Notes under the pieces: model-generated
What the model saw: the letters and a program-made list of their open reading frames with translations, nothing else
The model's database searches: none
What the model was told of the DNA's origin: nothing
Made by a program: the position numbers and the translations under genes
Shown: positions 25,793 to 34,014 of the stretch, in pieces
Position numbering within the stretch: position 1 is the stretch's first letter
How the letters are laid out: the number at the start of each line of letters is the position of its first letter
Assembly (NCBI RefSeq): GCF_000282315.2
Contig: NZ_AKJN02000008.1
Location: forward strand, 620,001-684,000
Direction: 5' to 3'
DNA: 64,000 bases
Source of the DNA: Pseudomonas sp. GM41(2012)
GTDB lineage: Bacteria; Pseudomonadota; Gammaproteobacteria; Pseudomonadales; Pseudomonadaceae

Positions 25793-26560
25793 CTATCCGG
25801 GCAATGCCAGGTTTAAATTTGAATAGCTGGTAATGTCGATCCCTTCAAGATGCTCTGGCGGAATTAAAAATTCGTTTAATTCGAAGCGATCTCTAAATTC
25901 AGAGAGTAATTGCTCCTTTGTCTTGCTGCTTGAGGCTAGATGCAGAAGACGATGTTCGTTCGGCGCGTCGCGATAATGAAACTCTCGGCTATTGAACTCG
26001 GTATATTCAAGCCGGGTAAAAAAATCCCCTTCGCGGAAGCGACTATCCGTGCTTAGTACATAAACCATCGCATCCTGGTCGCCATTTGTATACATTCCGT
26101 ATTTCTCTTGGTCCCACCACTTCTTCACATCGTCTAACTTTACTTTGCGTACTGCATCCAGGAACTGAGCTGAGCGACGTGTAGATTTTAAGAAAAACTG
26201 TCCCGATGAAACAAATGTCCATGCGCCTTGATTAACGGGACTCTTGCATATAACGAGATCGAACTTCGCGAAACGCTCAACATATGGAATGAGTCTCCAG
26301 GAGAAGTCCGTAAAGTAGGCATCATCATCCAGCCAGAAGACCCATTCGTCCGCACCTAGAGCTGCCTGGATGATCTCGATTTTCCTGAGATACGGGTTCA
26401 TACCTTCTCGCCGAAGCATAAACGACCATACGTAGTTCGCTCCATTGACATCTGCAAAAAGCTTGTGGTTCACGAATGACTTAAATCTGATTCGATCACA
26501 TCCGCTGACGATCGTGATGCCCGAGCGACGGGGAGAAAGTAGGCGCTTTGAAAATAGCAT
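25793..26560 (-). CDS. Glycosyltransferase of the GT34-like (GMA12/MNN10) type
   Basis: This is a soluble protein of about 255 residues. WVFWLDDDAYF provides a DxD-type metal site, YLRKIEIIQAAL precedes it, and YGMYTNGDQDAMVYVL matches the ND/QDA segment of GMA12/MNN10-like transferases. SSGQFFLKSTRRSAQFLDAV also fits the pattern. These enzymes add galactose or mannose. The start at 26560 (MLFSKRLLSP) has GGAG about 10 bases upstream; the open frame goes on to 26641 without family character. It lies 36 bases after the 24647 acyltransferase in coding sense, possibly in one unit with it. Confidence 0.7.
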   Translation of the reverse strand: MLFSKRLLSPRRSGITIVSGCDRIRFKSFVNHKLFADVNGANYVWSFMLRREGMNPYLRKIEIIQAALGADEWVFWLDDDAYFTDFSWRLIPYVERFAKFDLVICKSPVNQGAWTFVSSGQFFLKSTRRSAQFLDAVRKVKLDDVKKWWDQEKYGMYTNGDQDAMVYVLSTDSRFREGDFFTRLEYTEFNSREFHYRDAPNEHRLLHLASSSKTKEQLLSEFRDRFELNEFLIPPEHLEGIDITSYSNLNLALPG

Positions 26561-26771
26561 GGTGCATAGCTCCACTTGGCTATGAGGGGAAATAATGGAC
26601 GCCATTCTACACGCAGGCGACATTCTGACGAGTGTTGCCAATTACTCCGCCTGACTCTTGCATTCAGGTGCGTCTATCTGGCGGGCTGGAATATCATTAA
26701 GAAGTTCGGCCGGGAGTTGTCCCGGATTGCCGGTTGATAGCAATACCGTCGAGCGTGCCATGCGGCCCTTC
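26561..26771. other. Spacer before the wbpM tail
   Basis: No gene is recognised. It holds the upstream region of the minus-strand glycosyltransferase and a short frame (WNIIKKFGRELSRIAG) of unknown origin ending at a stop near 26730. The junction between foreign and resident DNA probably lies at its right end, near 26770. Confidence 0.4.
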
Positions 26772-26807
26772 GACTGGATCTACCAGCAACGTCGCCTTGA
26801 ACCCTGA
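26772..26807 (+). pseudogene. Left-over 3' end of a second wbpM
   Basis: The frame DWIYQQRRLEP-stop repeats the last residues of WbpM (DLIYQQRRLEP at 16231-16263). The similarity continues beyond the stop for about 30 bases (TTGTTTCACATCCTGTAACG here, TTGTTACACGCTCTGTAACA there). The rest of the gene is missing. It stands where wbpM ends in other Pseudomonas, just before comEA, so it marks the original right end of the O-antigen locus. Confidence 0.8.
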
Positions 26808-26919
26808 TTGTTTCACATCCTGTAACGGACACATTTTTGACAAGCTCCAGTCATCGCCTAAGTTTGGAAGGCAGCTTCGGAAAAGCTGCTTTCTCAATCG
26901 ATGTCATGGAGCTTCATTT

Positions 26920-27255
26920 ATGCGTACTGGCTATTTCTACTCTCTGGTTTTTGCCCTGCTCACCAGCGCCTCTATTGGCGCCATTGCTGCGCCCACGGCC
27001 AAGCCCGAGGGTGGCAATGCACCCTTGGTGCTGGAGGTTTCTCCCAAGGCACAGTCGGGCAAGGTCGATTTGAATCAGGCCGATGCGCCAACACTTCAGC
27101 GCGAGTTGTCTGGTGTGGGCGAGGCCAAGGCCAAGGCGATTGTTGCTTATCGTGAGGGTAATGGGCCGTTTGCGTCCGTGGACGAGCTGCTGGAAGTGAA
27201 GGGAATCGGTAAAGCGATTCTGGATAAGAATCGCGAGAAGCTTGAGGTGAACTAA
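26920..27255 (+). CDS. ComEA-like helix-hairpin-helix DNA-binding protein
   Basis: This 111-residue protein has a signal peptide (hydrophobic LVFALLTSASIGAIA then APTA) and a C-terminal pair of HhH motifs: VDLNQADAPTLQRELSGVG and VDELLEVKGIGKAILDKN. ComEA-type proteins bind DNA in the periplasm during uptake; in Pseudomonas this short form next to wbpM has no proven role. GGAG lies 8 bases before ATG 26920. A terminator follows at 27276. Confidence 0.88.
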   Translation: MRTGYFYSLVFALLTSASIGAIAAPTAKPEGGNAPLVLEVSPKAQSGKVDLNQADAPTLQRELSGVGEAKAKAIVAYREGNGPFASVDELLEVKGIGKAILDKNREKLEVN

Positions 27256-27275
27256 GCTTATACGTCAGCGTCAGG

Positions 27276-27299
27276 GGCCGGTCATTGATCGGCCTTTTT
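27276..27299 (+). terminator. Intrinsic terminator of the comEA-like gene
   Basis: GGCCGGTCA pairs with TGATCGGCC (one G-U pair), followed by TTTTTG. It lies 20 bases after the stop codon. Confidence 0.8.
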
Positions 27300-27459
27300 G
27301 CTTTCTGGGGAACGCTGGGAGAGTCCGCCTTTCGTCGATGCGTGAAAAATTACGGCTATCATATACGCATTAAATTATGCCTATAATAAATTGGTTTCCG
27401 CCAAGCGCTCTGAGGCTCAGGCGCTTGTCTTTCCCTAGGCATTTCCGAGGAACACAGTC

Positions 27460-28254
27460 ATGAACTCTGTCCAGTCCCAAGGTACGGCCCTCGTCACCGG
27501 TGCTTCTTCCGGTATTGGTGCGATTTACGCCGAGCGATTGGCGGCGCGTGGTTTTGATTTGTTATTGGTCGCCCGTGATCAAGAGCGGCTGGAAGGAGCG
27601 GCTACCAGGTTGCGCACCGAGCATGGCGTTCAGGTCGAGGTGCTCAAGGCGGATCTGACGCAAAAAGATGAGGTGCTGAAGCTTGAACAGCGTCTTCGCA
27701 GTGATTCAAGTATCAGCCTGTTACTGAACAACGCCGGAGTTGCAGCGGATGGTTTGTTGGCCAATGCCGACATGGATCAGCTGGAACGCTTGATTCAACT
27801 GAACGTGACAACGGTCACGCGACTGGCCTCGGCAGCGGCCGCCAGTTTTGCCAAGGCGGGTCGGGGGACGATCATCAATATCGGGTCAGTGGTGGCGTTG
27901 TTTCCCGAGCGCTTCAACGCGACTTACAGCGCCAGTAAGGCTTATGTATTAAGTCTGACGCAGTCGTTGAACGCCGAACTGGAGGGCACCGGGGTCAAGG
28001 TGCAAGCAGTGTTGCCAGGCGTCACGCGCACCGAAATCTGGGAACGCTCCGGTATCGACGCGACCCAGATTCCGGCGGATATGGTCATGGAAGCCGGGGA
28101 CATGGTTGATGCGGCGTTGTCGGGTCTGGATCAGGGTGAGTTGATCACCATTCCTTCGTTGCCGGATGCGGCCGACTGGGATGCCTTCGTTGCGGCGCGA
28201 CATGTAATGGCGCCGAATCTTTCCAAAAGTAAGGCCGCCGCACGTTACACGTGA
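27460..28254 (+). CDS. Short-chain dehydrogenase/reductase
   Basis: This is a classical SDR of 264 residues: cofactor motif TGASSGIG near residue 15, LLNNAGVA, catalytic Ser in INIGSVVAL and YSASKAYVL with the Tyr-Lys pair. It reduces or oxidises an unknown carbonyl or alcohol with NAD(P). CGAGGA lies 9-14 bases before the ATG. The gene is followed after 32 bases by a FabF-like ketosynthase, so the two may share a transcript and act on acyl chains; that is inference. Confidence 0.85.
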   Translation: MNSVQSQGTALVTGASSGIGAIYAERLAARGFDLLLVARDQERLEGAATRLRTEHGVQVEVLKADLTQKDEVLKLEQRLRSDSSISLLLNNAGVAADGLLANADMDQLERLIQLNVTTVTRLASAAAASFAKAGRGTIINIGSVVALFPERFNATYSASKAYVLSLTQSLNAELEGTGVKVQAVLPGVTRTEIWERSGIDATQIPADMVMEAGDMVDAALSGLDQGELITIPSLPDAADWDAFVAARHVMAPNLSKSKAAARYT

Positions 28255-28286
28255 GGCGTCATGAATCGGCTTGAGGTATTTGCGGT

Positions 28287-29561
28287 ATGAGTGATCGTCG
28301 AGTAGTGGTAACGGGCATGGGTTTGGTGTCGCCATTGGGTTCTGGTGTCGAAGCCGTCTGGTCGCGCCTGTTGGCCGGCCGTTCCGGGTTGCGCAATTTG
28401 CCGGATGAGGTGGTTGCCGATTTGCCGGCCAAGGTCGGGGGTGCAGTGCCGACGCTGGCTGACGATCCCGAGGCGGGTTTTGACCCGGACCGGGCGACGG
28501 CGCCCAAAGAGCAGAAGAAGATGGACCGCTTCATTATGTTCGCCATGGAAGCGGCGCGTCAGGCGCTGGAGCAGGCCGGTTGGCAAGCGGCGGACGCCAA
28601 TGCCCAGGAGCGTACGGCAACCATTATCGGCTCCGGCGTGGGTGGTTTCGGGGCGATAGCGGATGCGGTGCGCACCACGGACAGCCGTGGGCCGCGACGC
28701 CTGTCGCCGTTCACCATTCCTTCATTTCTGGTCAACCTCGCCGCGGGTCATGTGTCGATCCAGCACGGTTTCAAGGGCCCATTGGGTGCTCCGGTGACCG
28801 CTTGCGCGGCCGGGGTCCAGGCGATTGGTGATGCGGCGCGGTTGATTCGTTGTGGCGAGGCAGACATCGCGGTATGTGGCGGCGCGGAAGCGGCGATCGA
28901 TCGCGTCAGTCTCGCCGGGTTTGCCGCTGCTCGCGCCTTGTCCAGCGGTTTCAACGACACCCCGGAACGTGCCTCACGACCGTTTGACAGTGACCGCGAT
29001 GGCTTCGTCATGGGGGAGGGCGCTGGCCTTCTGGTGATCGAATCCCTGGAGCATGCCCTGGCTCGTGGTGCTCAACCGCTGGCGGAACTGGTCGGTTACG
29101 GCACCAGTGCCGATGCCTATCACCTGACGGCGGGTCCCGAGGATGGCAGCGGTGCACAACGGGCGATGTCGCTGGCCTTGGCCCAGGCAGGTATTTCGCC
29201 GGCGCAGGTGCAGCATCTCAATGCTCACGCAACCTCGACCCCGGTCGGGGACTTGGGAGAGTTGGCGGCCATCAAGGCGTTGTTCGGCACGGATAACAAA
29301 ATCGCCGTGACATCGACCAAATCGGCTACCGGGCATTTGCTCGGTGCAGCGGGCGGTATCGAAGCGATCTTCACGCTGTTGGCAATTCGCGATCAGGTCG
29401 TCCCGGCCACCCTCAACTTCGACAACCCGGACCCCGCAGCCCAAGGCGTGGACATCGTCCACGGCCAGGCGCGGCCGATGGCCATCGAATACGCGCTGTC
29501 CAACGGCTTCGGGTTTGGTGGGGTGAATGCCAGCGTGCTGTTCAAGCGCTGGGAGGGTTAG
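28287..29561 (+). CDS. 3-oxoacyl-ACP synthase II (FabF-like)
   Basis: This 424-residue thiolase-fold condensing enzyme has the full Cys-His-His set: APVTACAAGVQ, LNAHATSTPVGD and KSATGHLLGAAGG. It extends acyl-ACP chains with malonyl-ACP. It sits apart from the usual fab cluster and is longer in its first 90 residues (loop around VPTLADDPEAGF) than housekeeping FabF, so it is probably an accessory ketosynthase. It converges with the TetR gene and overlaps it by 4 bases, which raises the possibility of mutual interference. Confidence 0.87.
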   Translation: MSDRRVVVTGMGLVSPLGSGVEAVWSRLLAGRSGLRNLPDEVVADLPAKVGGAVPTLADDPEAGFDPDRATAPKEQKKMDRFIMFAMEAARQALEQAGWQAADANAQERTATIIGSGVGGFGAIADAVRTTDSRGPRRLSPFTIPSFLVNLAAGHVSIQHGFKGPLGAPVTACAAGVQAIGDAARLIRCGEADIAVCGGAEAAIDRVSLAGFAAARALSSGFNDTPERASRPFDSDRDGFVMGEGAGLLVIESLEHALARGAQPLAELVGYGTSADAYHLTAGPEDGSGAQRAMSLALAQAGISPAQVQHLNAHATSTPVGDLGELAAIKALFGTDNKIAVTSTKSATGHLLGAAGGIEAIFTLLAIRDQVVPATLNFDNPDPAAQGVDIVHGQARPMAIEYALSNGFGFGGVNASVLFKRWEG

Positions 29562-30115
29562 TCCCGGGGTTGTTTGAGATAGGCGCGAGTCACGTCGAGA
29601 ATCTGCTGAGCCAGCTCGGGATTCTCGACACTGCGTGACAGCAGTAACGCCCCGACCAGTGTCGACATGATGACGATGCTTTGGTCGGCGGCGTCCTCGT
29701 CTTCAAGGGTGCCTTGCACTTGTTCGAGCCGTGCGTTGAGCACCACGTCGGTGGTCGGGCTTTGCTGTCCGCGCAGGCCGAGTTCCGATGACATGGTCGG
29801 CAACGGGCAACCCTCATCGGGTGAAGTCTGGTGCCATTCGGACAAATAGGCGTCGATGAACGCTTCCAGCGGACGATCCTGGGCGAAGAGCTCGGCGCAA
29901 ATCACATCGACCTGCTCGCCCGCGGCTTGCAAAGCCTTTTCCACCAGTTCGTCTTTGGATTTGAAATGCGAGTAGAAGCCGCCGTGAGTCAGGCCCAGTG
30001 CTTTCATCAGCGGTTGCAGACCTGTCGCGCCAATGCCATCGCGGCGAAAGCGCGCTGACGCTTCCTTGATGATGCGTTGGTGGGTCTGGGCTTTATGGTC
30101 CTGCGAGTAACGCAT
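29558..30115 (-). CDS. TetR family transcriptional regulator
   Basis: This 185-residue protein has an N-terminal helix-turn-helix (GIGATGLQPLMKALGLTHGG then FYSHFKSKDELVEKAL) and a helical ligand domain with CPLPTMSSEL. ATG 30115 is chosen because GGAG lies 7 bases upstream; the open frame runs 6 codons further. It probably represses its own gene or a nearby one; the ligand is unknown. It is divergent from the GntR gene across a 176-base spacer. Confidence 0.85.
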   Translation of the reverse strand: MRYSQDHKAQTHQRIIKEASARFRRDGIGATGLQPLMKALGLTHGGFYSHFKSKDELVEKALQAAGEQVDVICAELFAQDRPLEAFIDAYLSEWHQTSPDEGCPLPTMSSELGLRGQQSPTTDVVLNARLEQVQGTLEDEDAADQSIVIMSTLVGALLLSRSVENPELAQQILDVTRAYLKQPRD

Positions 30116-30262
30116 CGGGTATCTCCGCAACAATGCGCCATATTAACCAATGAAAATGGGATGGTGATTGTACTTCTACTTCTAAAAAGCATGCAGATGA
30201 GTCCAACTCCGTCCGGCTGTGCTGAACGAACTGGCACGAATAGTGTTTACTCAATAACTGAC

Positions 30263-30277
30263 GATTGTTGAACAATC
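30263..30277. promoter_or_regulatory. Probable GntR operator
   Basis: GATTGTT-G-AACAATC is a perfect 7-base inverted repeat around one base, 14 bases before the GntR start. FadR-type GntR proteins often bind TTGT...ACAA palindromes, so self-repression is likely (inference). Confidence 0.5.
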
Positions 30278-30291
30278 ACGAGGCAATGAGT

Positions 30292-30945
30292 ATGAACAGC
30301 GGACTGTCCCTGGCCGACCACATCACACTTGAGTTGCGCGCTGACATCATTGGCGGCCGTTTGCTGCCCGGCATGGCGTTGGTGGAAAACGATCTGGTGT
30401 CCGCCTACAACGCCTCCCGCAATACCATTCGCGAAGCGCTGCATCGACTGGGACAGGAAGGACTGACCCGTTATGTGCGCAACAAGGGCGTGATGGTGCG
30501 CAGGCTAGGCGTCGAGGACGTGCGGGACCTGTTCAAGGTCAGGCGCACCCTGGAGCTGCAGGCCATCAGCGCGAGTCAGCCGCTGCGCGACTATCAATCC
30601 GACCGGATGCTCGAAGCCCTGGAAGCTACCGAGCTTGCCCGGGAGCGCGAAGACTGGCGCGCCGTCGGCACCCACAGCCTGGCCTTTCATCAACACATCG
30701 TTGGATTGCTGCGCAGTCCGTTGTTCGACGAGTTCTTCACCAACGTCGTCGCGCAATTGCGCCTGGTGTTCTGCACCGCCCCCGATGAGTCACGTTTTCA
30801 GGCGCCTTGGCTGGCGCGTGACCGGCAGATCCATGAGTTGTTGGCCGAGGGCGACAAGCGCGCGGCCGAGGACGCCATGAGCCTGTATCTCGACGATTCC
30901 GAACACCTCCTGTTGCAGATGCTTACCCGTTCTTCCCATCACTGA
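30292..30945 (+). CDS. GntR family regulator (FadR/FCD type)
   Basis: This 217-residue regulator has a winged helix (LADHITLELRADIIGGRLLP, then LVSAYNASRNTIREALHRLG) and an all-helical FCD domain carrying metal-binding His residues (HSLAFHQHIVG). ATG 30292 has GAGG about 9 bases upstream; an earlier ATG at 30286 is possible. It lies 15 bases before the DUF1989 gene and probably controls it in response to a small acid or amine. Confidence 0.85.
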   Translation: MNSGLSLADHITLELRADIIGGRLLPGMALVENDLVSAYNASRNTIREALHRLGQEGLTRYVRNKGVMVRRLGVEDVRDLFKVRRTLELQAISASQPLRDYQSDRMLEALEATELAREREDWRAVGTHSLAFHQHIVGLLRSPLFDEFFTNVVAQLRLVFCTAPDESRFQAPWLARDRQIHELLAEGDKRAAEDAMSLYLDDSEHLLLQMLTRSSHH

Positions 30946-30960
30946 TCGAGGATTCGTGCC

Positions 30961-31812
30961 ATGTACAAAGACTATCCGGCGGCCTATCAAGTCAGCAAAG
31001 GTTCCGCCTTGCAGGTGGACAAAGCCTTCTACGAACGGATCCGCGACAAGAAGGACGGACGCACGCTGATTGAAGAATTCGAGGTGCCGATTCGCACCGG
31101 TCGCGCCTGGAAAGTGCCGGCCGGGCATGTGTTCCGGGTGACCACCCCCGTTGGGCCGCAAGTCGGGGATTTCAACGTCTGGAATGCCAACGATCCACGG
31201 GAGCGTTTGTGGGCGGCGCGGACCCGACAGTTACAGGGCGCACACGTCAGCACCCATGACCGGCTCTGGTCGAACCTGCCTTTTCTGCGGCCGCTGGTGA
31301 CCATCACCGATGACAGCCTGGCCGGTTACGGCATCGACGAACATGGCGGTCGCTTGCACGATTTGCTCGGCACCCGCTGCGACCCTTATGTGAACAAAAT
31401 GCTCACTGGCGAAGACTTCCACCATCACTGCCACTCGAACCTGACCCGCGCGGTGCTGCCTCATGGGCTGACCGAGTTCGACGTGCATGATGTGCTGAAC
31501 ATCTTCCAGTGCACGGGCCTGAACCACGACGACATGTACTTCATGAAAGCCTGTCCGGCACAGAAGGGCGATTACCTGGAGTTTTTTGCCGAAATCGATC
31601 TGCTGTGTGCGCTCTCGACCTGCCCGGGCGGCGATCTGTCGCTGGCCATGTGGGGGCCGGATGCGCAGGATCCGCTAAGCGTATGTCGCCCGCTCGGGGT
31701 GGAGATTTATCGGTTGGAGGATTCGTTGCTTGAGGGCTGGAGCCAGCCGGAACGGGCTGCATACAAAGGGCTGCATGGCCTGCACATCGCCAAGGCGGAT
31801 TGGGAGAAGTAA
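30961..31812 (+). CDS. DUF1989 / urea carboxylase-associated family protein
   Basis: This 283-residue protein carries the DUF1989 pattern: VPAGHVFRVTTPVGPQVGDF, STHDRLW, the His-rich HHHCHSNLTRAV, NIFQCTGLN and a late CPGGDLS. Relatives are encoded with urea carboxylase or with amine and nucleobase catabolism genes, and the conserved His and Cys residues suggest a metal site. The reaction here is unknown. It shares a transcript with the GntR gene. A permease of the ethanolamine type lies nearby on the other strand, which suggests nitrogen-compound use (inference). Confidence 0.8.
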   Translation: MYKDYPAAYQVSKGSALQVDKAFYERIRDKKDGRTLIEEFEVPIRTGRAWKVPAGHVFRVTTPVGPQVGDFNVWNANDPRERLWAARTRQLQGAHVSTHDRLWSNLPFLRPLVTITDDSLAGYGIDEHGGRLHDLLGTRCDPYVNKMLTGEDFHHHCHSNLTRAVLPHGLTEFDVHDVLNIFQCTGLNHDDMYFMKACPAQKGDYLEFFAEIDLLCALSTCPGGDLSLAMWGPDAQDPLSVCRPLGVEIYRLEDSLLEGWSQPERAAYKGLHGLHIAKADWEK

Positions 31813-31816
31813 AACG

Positions 31817-31857
31817 CAAAACCCTGTCGTTCAATGTGAATGACAGGGTTTTGTTTT
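31817..31857. terminator. Bidirectional terminator between DUF1989 and DUF2897 genes
   Basis: AAAACCCTGTC pairs with GACAGGGTTTT, with T-runs on both strands. The hairpin lies directly between two convergent stop codons. Confidence 0.8.
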
Positions 31858-32023
31858 AGCGGTCCTGCGCATCCTTGGCATCCGCTTGCGCGTTGCGTTC
31901 AGCGACGCGTTTGCGTTGCTCCTCGGTTAGTTCGACCTTGTTGGCGGTGTCACGCAGCAGCATCAAACCACCAACGATCGAGCCAATTGCAACGATCAGA
32001 ATCAACCAGGCATACCAGGGCAT
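31856..32023 (-). CDS. Small membrane protein, DUF2897 family
   Basis: This 55-residue protein starts MPWYAWLILIVAIGSIVGG (one membrane helix) and ends in a charged tail, LTEEQRKRVAERNAQADAK. AAGGAGAG lies 5 bases before the ATG. It matches the small DUF2897 proteins common in Pseudomonas; function unknown. Its stop touches the shared terminator. Confidence 0.75.
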   Translation of the reverse strand: MPWYAWLILIVAIGSIVGGLMLLRDTANKVELTEEQRKRVAERNAQADAKDAQDR

Positions 32024-32147
32024 AGGGCTCTCCTTGAGGGCAGGCCGATTGGCGGATTTCGCCAATCGATCGTGCATACCACTTTGAGCGATTAATTTTC
32101 GCAGTGGTTCCATTCTATGCCTGTTCTGACAGCCGCACTTCGCCTGT

Positions 32148-33512
32148 TTAGAGCCCTGTCAGCATCGCGTCTGCCGGCGCATCGGCACGCAATTGCGCCG
32201 TGAGCATGAAGTACACGAAACCCGCGGCCATGAAGCCCAGGAAGATCAACCCGATCAGCGTGTTGAACCAGGCCATCGCCACCAGGCAGACCACCGCCAG
32301 CACCAGTGCAATCAACGGCACCAGCGGATAGCACGGCGCGCGAAAGGTACGCTCCAGATTCGGTTCGGTTTTGCGCAGTTTGAACAGGCTGAGCATGCTC
32401 ATGATGTACATCACGATCGCGCCGAATACCGCCATCGTGATCATCGCCGCCGTCAGCGTCATGCCGCCCAGGTTGATCAAACCATCGCTATAAATCGCGG
32501 CAATGCCGATCACGCCACCGGCGATGATTGCCCGGTGCGGGGTCTGAAAACGTGACAACTTGGCCAGGGACACCGGCAGGTAACCGGCCCGGGCGAGGGC
32601 GAAGAACTGCCGCGAGTAGCCGAGGATAATCCCGTGGAAACTCGCCACCAGGCCGAACAGGCCGATCCACACCAGCATGTGCAACCAGCCCGAACTTTCG
32701 CCAACCACGGTTTTCATCGCTTGTGGCAGCGGGTCGTTGATGTTCGACAAGGTGCGCCAGTCACCGACGCCGCCGGCAAAGAACATCACGCCCATCGCCA
32801 GCAATACCAGCGTCAGAATGCCGCTGATGTAGGCCTTCGGAATCGTGCGTTTCGGATCCTTGGCTTCTTCGGCGGCCATGGCGGCGCCTTCGATGGCCAG
32901 GAAAAACCAGATAGCGAACGGAATCGCCGCGAACATCCCGGCAATCGCCGGCGCACCGAACACATCGGAACCGGCCCAGCCGTTCAGCGCGAAGTTACTG
33001 AAGCTGAACGCCGGGGCGACCACGCCCATGAACACCAGCAGTTCGGCCACTGCGAGAACGCAGACCACCAGTTCGAAGGTTGCGGCCAGTTTCACCCCGA
33101 GGATGTTCAGGCCCATGAACACGATGTAGGCGCCGACCGCCGCGTGTTTTGGATCAAGCGCTGGAAACTGCACGTTCAGATACGCACCGATCGCCAGAGC
33201 GATGGCCGGCGGGGCGAAGACAAATTCAATCAGTGTCGCCAGCCCCGCGATCAATCCGCCTTTCTCGCCAAAGGCGCGACGGCTGTAGGCAAAGGGACCG
33301 CCAGCGTGAGGAATCGCGGTGGTCAGTTCGGTGAAACTGAAGATGAAGCAGGTATACATCGTGGCGACCATGAAGGAGGTCACCAGAAAACCGAGTGTGC
33401 CCGCCACGCCCCAGCCGTAACTCCAGCCGAAGTATTCACCGGAAATCACCAGCCCGACTGCAATGCCCCACAAGTGCAACGTGCCCAGCGTGGGTTTGAG
33501 TTGTGTGTTCAT
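32148..33512 (-). CDS. eat: Ethanolamine permease (amino acid/polyamine/organocation family)
   Basis: This 454-residue transporter has about twelve membrane segments. SGEYFGWSYGWGVAGTLGF near residue 25 is typical of the ethanolamine permease branch, and EEAKDPKRTIPKAY is a conserved APC loop. It should import ethanolamine by proton symport. GGGAGC lies before ATG 33512. The ammonia-lyase genes eutBC, often beside eat in Pseudomonas, are not in the window, so the substrate call rests on sequence alone. Confidence 0.82.
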   Translation of the reverse strand: MNTQLKPTLGTLHLWGIAVGLVISGEYFGWSYGWGVAGTLGFLVTSFMVATMYTCFIFSFTELTTAIPHAGGPFAYSRRAFGEKGGLIAGLATLIEFVFAPPAIALAIGAYLNVQFPALDPKHAAVGAYIVFMGLNILGVKLAATFELVVCVLAVAELLVFMGVVAPAFSFSNFALNGWAGSDVFGAPAIAGMFAAIPFAIWFFLAIEGAAMAAEEAKDPKRTIPKAYISGILTLVLLAMGVMFFAGGVGDWRTLSNINDPLPQAMKTVVGESSGWLHMLVWIGLFGLVASFHGIILGYSRQFFALARAGYLPVSLAKLSRFQTPHRAIIAGGVIGIAAIYSDGLINLGGMTLTAAMITMAVFGAIVMYIMSMLSLFKLRKTEPNLERTFRAPCYPLVPLIALVLAVVCLVAMAWFNTLIGLIFLGFMAAGFVYFMLTAQLRADAPADAMLTGL

Positions 33513-33681
33513 GCGTTGCTCCCTGAACGGTTTGGAAAGCTCGGGAGAGGGCGTTTGCAGTGGGCGTGCCAGTGTTGTGATCGCGGTCGTAAAGTGCAGA
33601 AAGGCGTCGTATCGGGGATATTCGGTGCTGGATGTCAGTGTTTTGTGCGCCAGTTGGGGGCAACGGTGTTTGTTATGCCGC

Positions 33682-33754
33682 CATCGCGGGCAAGCCTTGC
33701 TCCTACAAAATCGGGTTCGCAGAGAACCTGTAGGAGCAAGGCTTGCCCGCGATG
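33682..33754. repeat. REP inverted pair
   Basis: Two perfect 26-base arms (TGTAGGAGCAAGGCTTGCCC type) face each other across a 21-base spacer. This is the Pseudomonas extragenic palindrome with the GCAAGGCTTGC core. Confidence 0.9.
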
Positions 33755-33808
33755 AGGCCTGCCCACACGCCGCAAAAAAACCACTGTAACGCCGGCATAA
33801 ACCCACTC

Positions 33809-33825
33809 TTTACGCTTTCTTTATG
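33809..33825 (+). promoter_or_regulatory. Candidate KdpE binding site
   Basis: The direct repeat TTTACG...TTTATG has an 11-base period (one helix turn), 92 bases before kdpF. It resembles the T-rich direct repeat bound by KdpE upstream of the E. coli kdp operon. Candidate only. Confidence 0.35.
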
Positions 33826-33916
33826 CACAGCCAACACCCTCGCTCTCGTTCCTTTACAGCCTCCCTACCGACAATGACTCCACACGCGGCAATACGCCGT
33901 AACACGGAGAACTTCC

Positions 33917-34006
33917 ATGAGCGTTCTGGACGGGGTGTCACTGCTATTGGCAGTGGGGCTGTTCATTTATCTGTTGGTTGCGCTGTTGCGCGCGGACCGG
34001 AACTAG
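33917..34006 (+). CDS. kdpF: KdpF small subunit of the K+-transporting ATPase
   Basis: This 29-residue single-helix protein starts MSVLDGVSLLLAVGLFIYLL. It is the right size and place for KdpF, which stabilises the KdpABC complex. GGAGA lies about 6 bases upstream, and kdpA starts 8 bases later. Confidence 0.88.
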   Translation: MSVLDGVSLLLAVGLFIYLLVALLRADRN

Positions 34007-34014
34007 GAGCGGCT

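Larger units (their letters stand above)
33513..33916 (+). other. Divergent spacer eat / kdpF
   Basis: This 404-base stretch contains the upstream region of eat, a REP pair (33682-33754) and the kdp promoter zone. No gene is seen. Confidence 0.7.

Noticed and set aside
32634..33755. Plus-strand open frame of 373 codons opposite the permease
   Set aside because: Shadow of eat; it also runs through a REP pair.
33853..33875. TTTACA...GACAAT considered as the kdp promoter
   Set aside because: The spacer is only 11 bases, too short for sigma-70.
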